Of a DNA stretch of 64,000 nucleotides, positions 42,116 through 52,746 are shown one piece after another (positions within the stretch are counted from its first letter, which is position 1; each line of letters opens with the position of its first letter). A model generated the notes under the pieces. It made no database searches and had not been told where the DNA came from. It worked only from the letters and a program-made list of their open reading frames with translations. Source of the DNA: Haematobia irritans (Eukaryota; Arthropoda; Insecta; Diptera; Muscidae); assembly GCF_050003625.1 (NCBI RefSeq), contig NC_134400.1, forward strand, positions 61,690,241-61,754,240, given 5' to 3'. Position numbers and translations under genes: made by a program.

Positions 42116-44420
42116 ATGCTTAGGCGTTAAGTATGTCAAGAAATTTCGTAATTGCTAATTTCATTACAGATCCACTCTTAAAACTCACTAAGGAACATGA
42201 ATTGATGGAGTAAAAATTGTTTGGTCACTGTGGTGATCGCTGTTATAGTGTTTTCCAATGTCAACACTAGGAAACAATCTAAAATTCTTTGAAGTTCCGA
42301 ATATGTAAAAGCTTTTTCAAATGTACGCTCGTCTTATTTTGTTTTTATTTCTCTTCATACATTTGATATTTGATGAGAATTCCAAAGATTTAATACCATT
42401 GCTTTCGAGTATTGATTGTACACTCACCTACCTTCTGACAGATATCGGTGGGTTTCATCTATTTTGGTTTGTTGATTTTTTTTGTCTACTCATTCCCTTA
42501 ACTCAGTCATCTTTTGACAGCAAACATAAAAATATGTGTGGTGTTTGTGAATTGGAGGTACCTACATGCAGATGCCCTTCTAGGAAATGATTCGAATATA
42601 AGTATGGTGATATCCGTGTATGGACAAATCGTTTTATCAAATTTTATAATATATTTGGGAATGATTATGTTCTTTTGAATTTTTTTTTTTGTATTAGCGA
42701 AAAAGAGACCACCAACATTAAAATTGAAATAAGTACCACGCGTTGTGCCAACTTTAGATTACATGTGATGACATTTGTGGGGAAGCAAAATAAATTCGAC
42801 TTTATTGCCTGAAGCTATCACAATGGACTGAATCGCATAAGTGAACCTGCCTCTATTCCCTGAGGCCAATTATGCTGGATACCAATATAATGTGTTCCTC
42901 TTTTTTCAAATCGTTGAATATTAATATAGACTCACTTATATGAACTGAGTGATTTGCGTTTTTATTTTTAGTTCAATGATAAAAAAAGTATCCCTCAGAC
43001 CGATAAGACTCTGAATGAAGATAACAAACAATTGATGGCAGAGAGTTGTAAGACGTAACGTTCAAGGACGGTAATCAACGCTATTACATTATTCTAGAAT
43101 CAATTATCCTTAAATGCTCAAAAAATGATTCTAAATTGCTGCACCCCATCATATTCGGTTGTTATCGAAAATAATCCCGTCATTCATTTTCTCAAAACTA
43201 TGGCCTAGAGGTTGTTGGCTATTGACTACTTTGAATGCTGGGCTGACTTGGCAATATGGGTACATATGTTTGTTGTTGATACTCATGTAAACTCTTTTGT
43301 TGGTATCTTGTTGTTGGCTTTGGCTGGTGTCGACGCTTTATAAAGCAATCAAGAAAGCAAATATTTGTCCAGCCCACGCTATGTTCAATGAAGACAACAA
43401 CTATGAGCCCAACAACAACAAACAAACTGACGCATAATCCAAATTAAGCAGAAGAAGCTGAAGGCAAACATGATGAAGAAATGGAGAAAAATCAACAGTC
43501 ACTGTACATTTGCTGGCTCAGCAGCAGTCATGAAGATGATGTTCAAGTCAATTTAAGCTGTTTTGTCGTGTTCGCGCGGTCCAAAGCGGTTAATGTACAA
43601 TTTGCGCAATGTCACACAACACAAAACTAAAAGCCATCGCCAATGTTGCTGTCATCGTCATCCAAAGTGTCATCGTGTCGCTATTTCACTGTGGATGCGC
43701 AAGTTCTCATTGTAAGTAACCACATCAATGACTTTCCGTTGTGCAATTATTTCCAGCCATTCTCTGCAAGTCGGCCGAACATGTGAACCTTATAGCCATC
43801 TTCCATCACCCACCGTCGCCGCGACCTGTGTGATTCATGGCTTGCAATTGATCGTTAGTTAGCTGGTGTTGAGCTGCTTGGAGCCTCCAGCCTAAATGCC
43901 ATCGTATCATTGAATGCAGCTGTGCCTGCATGAAAAAAAAACCCCGACGTACTATACTCAATACCTAAATCACATTCACAGCCACATTCACTCACTGTAT
44001 TACTCAGCATTGCAATGTTGGGTTAATTTTAATATTCCATTTTTCAGCACCCCTTGCTTGCTGATGTTGTTGGTTGTTATGTTCACTTCTCTATCATCTT
44101 CTTTAAATATCAAACGACATTGTTCAGGATGAACTGTCGTGCTATTATGCGAACTAACGACATGCTTATTACACAGTACATCATCAGCACCGAGAGGTTG
44201 AAGCTGTCGATGTTGGTGTACCCAGTGTTGGTTGGTTTTAGCTGTAGTAGTTGCATAGTTATGTCAAAACGAACCAGCCAAGCGATCTCTAGATGATACT
44301 TTCATTTTCCCATCAGACTGAAGAGTTTGCACAAAGAAGACTTGATTGGAGTCATCGTAAAAAATAATGCTTACAGTGGCTCAAAACGACATTTTGTTTC
44401 AATTGATTGAATTCTAAGTC
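42116..44420. other. Unique sequence, no gene recognised
   Basis: A short SINE-A 3' remnant (TATCACAATGGACTGAATCG at 42819-42838) is the only repeat recognised. No supported coding exon. Confidence 0.4.
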
Positions 44421-44427
44421 GTATTAT

Positions 44428-45056
44428 AAAGGTTGATGTTTTAGTTATTTTCGTTTTGCCAACACATTTTCACTGTCAAACATCTTCAGTTTGGCCTATA
44501 ATTTAACCATGAATAGTCGTACAAATGAATATCGCTTGCAAATTATTGATTGAATGATCAATATGCGTGCTCTGTTAAGAAATTTCATTGCTAAGTTTTA
44601 GCTCAATGGGTACGTAAATAATCGATTTTGAAGTAAAGATCAGACAGAAGTATTATGGTAAGTGCGGTTTATGGGCATCATTCTAAGATTATGCGAATCG
44701 TAACGTAACGATGATATCCAACATTTTTTCCCCAAACGGCAAGAGCTTGACTTACATGAGAGCGATTTCGGTGAACATTTTATTTTACGTTCCGAGATCA
44801 GTTAATTGGCCGCTTATATCGTGCGATGTAACTGCTTTTATGCAGAGCAATATTAAAGTTGATGTCTATACAGAAAATCCCGCTTCAATTGACGCATTGG
44901 AAGACAACATTGATGAATTTATTCGTGACATACCGGCCGAAATGTTATAAAGAGTACATTAAATTATATGGACAGTACTATCGATTCAAATAAAGATTTC
45001 AAGTATTTTTTCGGAATTTTGACAAATTTTCCTATACCTCTTAAAAAATAACCCTT
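44428..45056 (+). mobile_element. Decayed, internally deleted mariner-like element
   Basis: The 5' part holds an ATG-led frame MNSRTNEYRLQIID (about 44510) typical of the start of a mariner-type transposase, soon broken. The 3' part (to 44950) contains PRSVNWPLISCDVTAF, corresponding to the third catalytic region (..WPPRSCDLTPLD..), and then ASIDALEDNIDEFIRDIPAE. The middle with the first two Asp residues is missing. The right terminal sequence, reversed, AAGGGTTATTTTTTAAGAGG, is only loosely matched on the left (AAGGTTGATGTTTTAG). Confidence 0.6.
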
Positions 45057-45139
45057 AATATAGAAGGTAATTCTCTGTCAAACTAGAAATGACAGCTATA
45101 GTATTATTGTTTTATTAAGTGCTCACTATATTGTTTATA

Positions 45140-45361
45140 AAGGTCGGTACTAATATCGGTTTTCGAGTTGAAAATCACTTTATTTTCGCCATTACTTTTT
45201 CCAATACAATCAAAATTATAAATGAAAACAAATATGTTCCTGTTACGTCTTAATCAAATCTATATGAAAAAGCAATGCGTATCAATTGAGTTAAATTATC
45301 TATATTTTAGTAAAGTAATCGCGGAAATTTAAACACGAAAAGCGAACATAGTACCGCCCTT
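45140..45361. repeat. MITE family F copy 2
   Basis: The left end AAGGTCGGTACTAATATCGG and the right end, reversed, AAGGGCGGTACTATGTTCGC frame TTTTCGAGTTGAAAATCAC and TAAAGTAATCGCGG inside. Same family as 10814-11049. Confidence 0.7.
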
Positions 45362-45771
45362 AAGACACAGATATCATTTGCGTCGAAAATTAATTATTAG
45401 GAAAGCTACAAAAAAATAATACACAATAAAAAGAAAATCTAAGTACAAATTCATTAAAACTAATACATTTTCTCTGTTGTTTAAAAAAATCCATATTTTG
45501 AAGCACATTTTTTTAAATGTCTTTAGCGCTATACGAAGTTCAAGACAGATACAATTTAAGTAAAATTAACTCATTATGGAAAAATATGAATAATTTTGTG
45601 CTAACTTGGATTTTAGTAAAATTGTGAACTTCATTTGTATAAAACGTCCTTTTTCTCATTTTCAGTAAATTTCCCTAGGCCCTTTCTAAGAATACTAACC
45701 ATTGCTATTGTGAACATATTTGGTAGACAGATCACAATCAGTTTAGATCAATTTTGAAAATGCGACTACTA

Positions 45772-45999
45772 CACACAAAGAAAATTTCATTAAAATTGAG
45801 CCAACGAAAATTTTTCATTGATACAACGACACATTTTCATTAAGAGAATGAAAATGTTCGTTAATAGTACGAAAGGTTTCGTTGATTAACAGAAAATTCG
45901 TTATAATAACGAAAAATTTCGTTATATCAATGAATTTGTTTCATTGGCTCAATTTTAATGACACATTTCATTAATATAACGAAACTTTTTCTACCAGTG
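45772..45999. repeat. TA-flanked MITE, 228 bp, identical to 51329-51556
   Basis: Ends CACACAAAGAAAATTTCATT and, reversed, CACTGGTAGAAAAAGTTTCG lie between TA dinucleotides (45770-45771, 46000-46001). The inside repeats the words TTCGTT and AACGAA. Comparison by eye over all 228 bases shows no difference from the reverse complement of 51329-51556. Confidence 0.9.
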
Positions 46000-46399
46000 T
46001 ATCTACATTACTGTTGTATTATCAGTCACTCACTATGTAAATTCGATTCAATATAAAATATCCATTTTCAACCACTAGACCCTAATAGGATTTCAAGAAT
46101 CATAAAGCCAAATATTAATAATTATTTACTATGATGATACAATCATAAATATTTTATTCTATGGTTGTACACTTGCTGTTCCAACCACAATGTGAGCCAC
46201 TGTTTCACTACTATGGCCAAGTACTACAGCTTAGCACACTCGATTCATTGCACAAGGTAAGCAAACAACCAGCCAGCACCATCAACAACTAAGCAGTCGG
46301 CTTCGAACTTCCAGTCGTCTTTGTATTGTATGATTACAGTACCCAGAGTATGGATAGATGTTTTTGCAGTTTATTTTGTTTATTGCTCATCCTATGATA

Positions 46400-46561
46400 C
46401 ACACAAAAAAATAATGTACTCCTTTTAAATGAAATTTTTAGGTCACTTTCATGTGAAAGTTGTTTCGATAACCTTTACAATGTTTGTCCCCAACAAAGCT
46501 TAGTTGGGTCTATGGAAGTATCTTTGACTTCCTTTTGGAAGAATTATTATTATTTTGAGTG
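46400..46561. repeat. TA-flanked MITE, 162 bp
   Basis: Ends CACACAAAAAAATAATG and, reversed, CACTCAAAATAATAATAAT lie between TA dinucleotides (46398-46399, 46562-46563). A central GGTCACTTTCATGTGAAAG is palindromic. No coding capacity. Confidence 0.65.
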
Positions 46562-46563
46562 TA

Positions 46564-48853
46564 CACAGTGATGGTAACGTTTCATAGATGCGATGAAGTG
46601 AAGCAAAATATTGGCACTCTGATGCCGGTGCGGTTGATGGTGATTGAGCTTGCTGCGACTGTGGCCTCGTCCTATGGCTGGTGCTTTGGAGTTGGTTACA
46701 CTAAGCTTGTTGTTCTCGGTACAAAGTTTAATGTTCGTTTAAATTTAAATGATTGTCGACGAGAAGCTGATTTGGTGGGACGGAATGACGGACGGACGGT
46801 TTGAGTAACGATGAAAGTAGGTTAAATCTTTTTAATTTGGAAAAGTAACTATAACCTGAAGATGCGACTTCACTCGAAGCTAAGTTCACTGTGAGAAAGA
46901 ACAGCTATGTGGAGAAGATGGGCAAAGCAAGAGTTGATTATCAACAGCAGCCAAACTCTGTAATACTCAGTAACACCAATACCAATGCAATGAACCAAAT
47001 GGTAAAGTACTTGGTGAGGTATGTGCACAAAGCAGCGTATGGGGTCGAACAGCAAACAAGCTTTGTTTTTGTTTTTTTTTTTTGTAGGCCCAAGAGGAGG
47101 GCTGGGGGGTAAGAGCTCAAAGTGTAATGTTGTAAATGCTAAACGGTGAATATTTATAATGGTTAAGTGTTGAATAGATGCAAGCAGGCAGGCGGACAAC
47201 AATGATGTTGATGTTCATCGCCGTTCAGCCCCGTAAGCCATATATATTCACCTTTATCCCTAAAAGTGAAATACCAACACAACCGATGAGATTGTCTGCA
47301 CTCACCACAATCGCATGCCTCACCTCCAACCATCCAACCACCCACCCACCCACCCAAGCACGCTCACTCACAGACAGTTTGAAGTACAAGAATAACAATA
47401 AAAACAACAGCTAAACTTACCCCCAAAAGGAAATTTGTTTATGTGTTTGTTGATGATGGCAAGTAATCCGTTTAGAACGTAATGTAATCCACACAATGTA
47501 GGGCTTTTCAATTTGCCTCTTTCGAATGCTTTCTTCGTTTGATTTTATTCATTCAAAGGGAGCAGGAGCACTTAATTCCCAGGTTATTTCACTTTAGCAA
47601 AGCTACAATTCGCACTCGACACGAACTTTATTTTTTCTATCAAAAATATATGTATATTTTTTGATCGACTTATCTATGTCGTGTTTTTAATTAATTTTAT
47701 TTTTTGAAGAAGGAAACCTGCTTGTATAAAAACAATTTTCGCGTAACAAACAATTATTTCGTTTAGGTTTTTTTTTTTTTTTTTTTTTTTAACAACAGTA
47801 AATATTAAGATACACTTTTCATTGAGGTGTAAGCGTGAGAGACTCTTCTCGAGATGTGTATAAAAACAAAATATATTTATGTATGTGATATAGTAGTTGT
47901 AGTATTTAGGTAGGTTTAACGTAAATGCTATGTTACTTTTTGTTCGGAGGAAATAGAAAACGTAACGTTAGTTGCATAGTCCACGGTACGCGTGTCTTTA
48001 TCCGTTAGCAACTGCACAACACGGAATCCACGAAACGACTGAACTATGCTTCACAAAGGCAGCATACTCATTGTGTTGTTTCATTTCACTCGTTCCCATT
48101 ACCAAAGACTTTTGTTGTCATTCTCTCCCTATTGCCGGAGGAAATCTATCATGCTCAGTATGGCGTGCTCTCTCTCTCTCAGTCTATCGACTTCTAAGAG
48201 AGTTTGGTTGTAGCTCTTTCGGCATTGGAACATTATGGCGGCATTTATAATCGCATCGCATCACATCACATCGATGTTAATTCAACATGACTTTAACCAG
48301 CCGCACAAGAGTTGAAACCAGCAAGGTGCCCCTGCTGCTAGTATGTGGCAATCAACGAAGATGGAGACATCGTAATGTTCGGGGCCATCCATTGTTCATT
48401 TACTCACTCTGTTATATGTACCTATCCGCAGTCATACATATTCCTGCAAACATTGCAATGGCAGTAGTTGGTGGGCTGTGAGAAAAGTATTTAGAGAGTG
48501 GTATTTTTTGTTTTGTCTGACTTTTCTTTGTCATCACCTTACACATCTAACTGGGGGAAGAATATTTACTACATTCTTTGAAAGGAATTGCATAGAATTG
48601 AAACCTGGCTGTGATGCAATTTAATTTTCATCTATACACTTGTTTGCAGCTCCGAGTTGGCTGTATGTGTGTATATGTCGTATGACTGTGTGTATACGTT
48701 GCAAACGACAGCAATATTGCGGATGCAGTTTCCACATTTCCCCGCATATTGTGTCATTCGAGTTATTAGAATAAAAGTCACAACATGCATAAAATTTATA
48801 ATTCTGCGTTTCCCAAATATCTGCATAAACCAAAAGGGAAATCGTCAAGATGT
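46564..48853. other. Unique sequence, no gene recognised
   Basis: It includes a (CCCA)n-like tract near 47340-47355 and a 24-base T run at 47768-47791. Several small open frames on both strands have no family resemblance and no convincing splice context. Confidence 0.4.
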
Positions 48854-49034
48854 CTATACAGCAGGGATGGAAAATGCAGTACTATAGTACTTTTTCAATA
48901 CTTTTTCACCCTGATCAGTACCGTAGTACCCCCGCGAATGATTGTACCATTTGTGTATACTGCTTAAACCGATATCAGATTTATGTTACAATAGTTTTGC
49001 CAAAATATTTTGAGAAAGTCTTTAACAAACTTAT

Positions 49035-49965
49035 CCCAGCAAAAACTAGGTAACCACATATCAATACAATTGACATTACCAGGAGTAAAGCTGTCATTAC
49101 ACGTTGCATTACATTGCGGCGAGTTACAATGACTAACTTGTAATGAAAAAAATAAGTACTTCTCGGTAATTTTCGAATTGTTATTCTCAAATTTTATGCA
49201 GTTGTGGTTAACGAATTAATAAAATAGAATAAATGATGGTACCATTAGGTATAATTATTCCCATAATCGAGCACTTACATAAAAAATCAAAAAGAATATG
49301 TAATGTAACGGTAATTCTGAAAAATTTTCCGTTAAGAAATTTTTATCATTATTATTTCATAATAATTGTGTTTAATGACATTATCATATTATGTTTTAAA
49401 TAAATGCTTTCTTATACCTCATTCACATTACACTTCCAAAAGGCGCTTAAACTAAATTTCAAATTTTGAACCTTATGTGAATTTGCTATTGGATATATTA
49501 TAACGTAATTCACGAATCCAACTCCCTTAAACAACCTACATTTATTTCTATTTTAAGTGTGAAATTAATTTGCATCTTATTTAGATTATTTATTAATTTT
49601 TTTGTTTATTTATACAATATTCGTTTCTATTCAAGTAGTTCTCCTATTACAGCATCACTCGCCATATTTTGATCCATTGTAATCGGCGATAGAAATCAAT
49701 ATTTTCGAGATTTGGTTGCCTGGGACAATAAGTGGCTATTTTGCAAGCTTTGGTGTATCTACGAATAAATCATTACATATTAGGAGATTATATGCTTTAA
49801 ATGCACTACTTATTTTATAGCCGAAAGTATGCCTAGGGAGAAGTACTTTCCTTCTAGCACATGCGTATGTAAGTGTAATCCAAAGCGATGCCAATTAATA
49901 AGTTGTTATTATTTTTTAAATAGGCTTACCTACAAGATTACCGGGTAATGAGAGTTTTTGCTGGG
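49035..49965. mobile_element. AT-flanked CCCAGCA element, 931 bp
   Basis: Ends CCCAGCAAAAACT match at both sides, with AT outside (49033-49034 and 49966-49967). Shared subterminal words include GGTAACC/GGTAAT and CATTAC/GTAATG. No transposase frame. Same end type as 17827-20277 and 5056-5610. Confidence 0.75.
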
Positions 49966-49992
49966 ATTTGTTAATGATCTTGAACAAAATTG

Positions 49993-50244
49993 CACGCAGA
50001 GAAGAAATATGATCACCTCAAACATGTTTCAAGAGCAAAATGTTATTTTTGTATGGTGACCATGTAACATGTTTGTCACTAAAATGTTATTTTCTCGTCA
50101 AATATAACCTGCTTGCCGAAATCAGATACATGATTTCCGAGGAAATAACATGGTTGTGAAAACCATGTTACATGGTCACCACCCAAAAATAACATTTTGC
50201 TCTTAAAACATGTTTGAGGTGATCATATTCCTTCTCTGGGTGTG
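49993..50244. repeat. Palindromic MITE (CAGAGAAG ends), about 250 bp
   Basis: The left arm AGAGAAGAAATATGATCACC and TCAAACATGTTTCAAGAGCA pairs with the right arm TGCTCTTAAAACATGTTTGA and GGTGATCATATTCCTTCTCT. The unit is nearly one long hairpin, with a second palindrome ATCAGATACATGATTTCC in the middle. A diverged copy is at 41900-42115. Confidence 0.75.
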
Positions 50245-50963
50245 GGGAAACAAACAAGTTAATGCAGTTATTCAATATCAATAATGTTTTGGTCGAAAAA
50301 AGCATGTGATTCTATATTACGCTTCCACGTGAACAATTTCTAGATAAGAAGTTATCGATCGCGTACTAAAATAATGGGAACCATTACAGTCACTCTTGAA
50401 ACTTGAGTCAAAAATAATGTACCAACATTTGGAGAAAATCTTAGCAAAAACTCCAAAAAATGTTATTTTGGAAAAATTTATTTCTTCAGAAAGTTTTGTA
50501 CACATTTCATTTCTATAAAAAATGTTGTCAAAATTTTATATCTATAAAAAATTTTGTCAAAGTTTTATTTTTCTATAGAAGATATTGCCCAATTTAATTT
50601 CAATAGAAAATTTTGTCAAATTTTGTTTTAAGCTGAAATCAAAAAACAACAACAATTTTATAACTATACAAAATATCCTTCGTTTTTGTTGACCTGTTGT
50701 TCTAATTTATTTTATTATTATTTTGGCTTGAGGTCCTTTTAATAAAAAATCCTTTTTACGATTTTTGATTACTTGTTAACTTTATTCTCCAATATTTCGA
50801 CTAACATCGTTAGTCTTCGACGGGGATCTACATAAATAACAAATATTAGTACACAATGTACGAGTAACACAAACAATTTATATTTACATTAAAGTATTTT
50901 TAGGAAATAATCAAAAAATTGTAGAGAGTGATTACGTCTGTTTTTAGAAAATTTGATTGCCAA

Positions 50964-51604
50964 CTAAATATGTCTGCGTCCGTGTTTTTTTATGATGTAT
51001 CTATACATTTGAGAACATTTATCTGTGTCTGTTTTAAAGTTTAATCTCTTCTCGCTGGGAACGTCGGTGATATAAAGCATCTCTAAGGTATATCGTCGGA
51101 ACGGATTACTCTCTTTCACTAATACATCTACATCGTCAAAATTCGGGCTGTGTCCAGTTTGTGTACAGTGGGTTGCGAGTGCCGTCTTTTGATCCAATGG
51201 CTTATCTCTAGCCTTGTGGTCAGATTTGTGGGATGAAATTCTCGTCTTTAATTTAGTTCCTGTAGTACCAACATATACCTTTTGGCATATGTCGGACCCG
51301 TCTCCATTACATTTTATTTGGTATACTACACTGGTAGAAAAAGTTTCGTTATATTAATGAAATGTGTCATTAAAATTGAGCCAATGAAACAAATTCATTG
51401 ATATAACGAAATTTTTCGTTATTATAACGAATTTTCTGTTAATCAACGAAACCTTTCGTACTATTAACGAACATTTTCATTCTCTTAATGAAAATGTGTC
51501 GTTGTATCAATGAAAAATTTTCGTTGGCTCAATTTTAATGAAATTTTCTTTGTGTGTAAATTTGATTTGTCCTCCTTTTTAACTTTTGATTTTGTTTTCC
51601 CAAA
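50964..51604 (-). pseudogene. GIY-YIG endonuclease end of a Penelope-like polyprotein, interrupted by a MITE
   Basis: With the MITE and one TA removed, the minus frame reads KKEDKSNL, YQIKCNGDGSDICQKVYVGT and TGTKLKTRISSHKSDHKARD, then KTALATHCTQTGHSPNFDDV and KRLNFKTDTD, to a stop at 50964. YQIKC corresponds to the GIY strand and VYVGTTG to the YIG strand; TRISSHKSDH and ALATHC..TGH fit the conserved Arg and His-containing helices of Penelope nucleases. This domain nicks target DNA. The upstream RT is missing, so only an endonuclease tail remains. Confidence 0.82.
51329..51556. repeat. TA-flanked MITE, 228 bp, identical to 45772-45999 (opposite orientation)
   Basis: CACTGGTAGAAAAAGTTTCG at 51329 and TTCTTTGTGTG at 51556 lie between TA dinucleotides (51327-51328, 51557-51558). 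Its insertion splits the Penelope nuclease frame, and precise removal restores it. Confidence 0.9.
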
Positions 51605-52746
51605 AAAAAATACTTTAATGTAAATATAAATTGTTTGTGTTACTCGTACATTGTGTACTAATATTTGTTATTTATGTAGATCCCCGTCGAAGACTAACGA
51701 TGTTAGTCGAAATATTGGAGAATAAAGTTAACAAGTAATCAAAAATCGTAAAAAGGATTTTTTATTAAAAGGACCTCAAGCCAAAATAATAATAAAATAA
51801 ACTATAAAAAATTTTGTCAAAATTTTATTTCTATAGAATATTTTGTCAAAATTTGAGTTCTATAGAAAATTTTGTCAACATTTTATTTGTATAGAAAATT
51901 TTGCCAAATTTTATTTCTGTAGGAAATGTTGTCAAAATTTTATTTCTATAGAGTAGTTTGTTAAAATTTTATTTCTATAGAAAATTATGTCAAAATTTTA
52001 TCTCTGTAGGAAATTTTGTCAAAATTTGATTTCTGTAGAAAATTTTATCAATATTTTATTTCTATAGAACACTTTGTCAAAATTTTATTTCTGTAAGAAA
52101 TTTTGTCAAAATGTTATTTCTATAGAAAATTTTGTCAAAAATGTATTTTTATTTATCTATAGAAAATTTATGAAGTACCTTGAATCAATCTTCCAATCTT
52201 CCAATCTTATAAACAGTAAAAAATTAATATTTTTGGAAGAACGCTACCAACTATGGCAACCGTGATTACAATACTACGGTAGTCTTTGTAAGCGGCTATA
52301 AAACTAAACAAAAATATTTGAAATTGAAAAGTTGACAAACAAAATTTTATTTCCTATACAAGACAATAATCTTCCAATGAAAATTTTTGTTTAATTTTGG
52401 GGAAAAGTACTTTTTCGCTCAAAACAACACCTTTTTGGTACTTTCTTCAAAATTGTATTTTCCATCCCTGCTATACAGTGGCTCACAGGGTACATGTGAA
52501 AAACAATTTACATTCATTGTTAATGAAATACCTTTTGTACATTATTTGTAAATCGGCTTCCAAAGGAGGTTTTTCCATTAAACGACATCCAATATAAATT
52601 TGTGATAATTATCAAAAATAATCGGGCACGCAGAGGCATATACACAATTCTTATCTCCGGAACATAATTTTTGTTAGGCCTAAACTCAAAAAATTACCTC
52701 AAATTCGCTCAATAATCGGCCAACGAGTATACAAAATGAAAAAAAA

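Larger units (their letters stand above)
50706..51800 (-). mobile_element. Penelope-like element fragment with perfect inverted terminal repeats
   Basis: Inverted repeats of about 196 bp (50706-50901 and 51605-51800) match without a difference over the part compared. They bracket a GIY-YIG endonuclease fragment on the minus strand. Terminal repeats in inverted orientation and a C-terminal GIY-YIG nuclease are known features of Penelope-like elements. The reverse transcriptase is absent. A 228-bp MITE (51329-51556) interrupts the frame. About 80 bp of extra sequence on the left (50625-50705) may be the usual one-sided extension of such insertions. Confidence 0.85.
50380..52265. repeat. Family A 29-bp array fragment, split by the Penelope-like element
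   Basis: The left part (50380-50620) and the right part (51805-52265) carry the 29-bp unit of family A. They are bounded by diverged forms of the TGGTTGCCACTCGAGCC flank (GGGAACCATTACAGTCACTC on the left, CAACTATGGCAACCGTGATT on the right). The Penelope-like fragment sits between them. Confidence 0.7.
48862..52470. mobile_element. hAT-type element, 3.6 kb, enlarged by nested insertions
   Basis: Ends CAGGGATGGAAAATGCA and, reversed, CAGGGATGGAAAATACA are flanked by an exact 8-bp duplication CTATACAG (48854-48861, 52471-52478). CAGGGATG-type ends with 8-bp duplications are typical of hAT. Its own DNA is a few hundred bases at each side; the rest is nested elements (49035-49965, 49993-50244, 50380-52265). 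No hAT transposase was recognised. Confidence 0.88.

Noticed and set aside
47768..47791. 24-base T run as a poly(A) tail of a processed pseudogene
   Set aside because: No exon-like or gene-like sequence adjoins it and no target duplication was seen.
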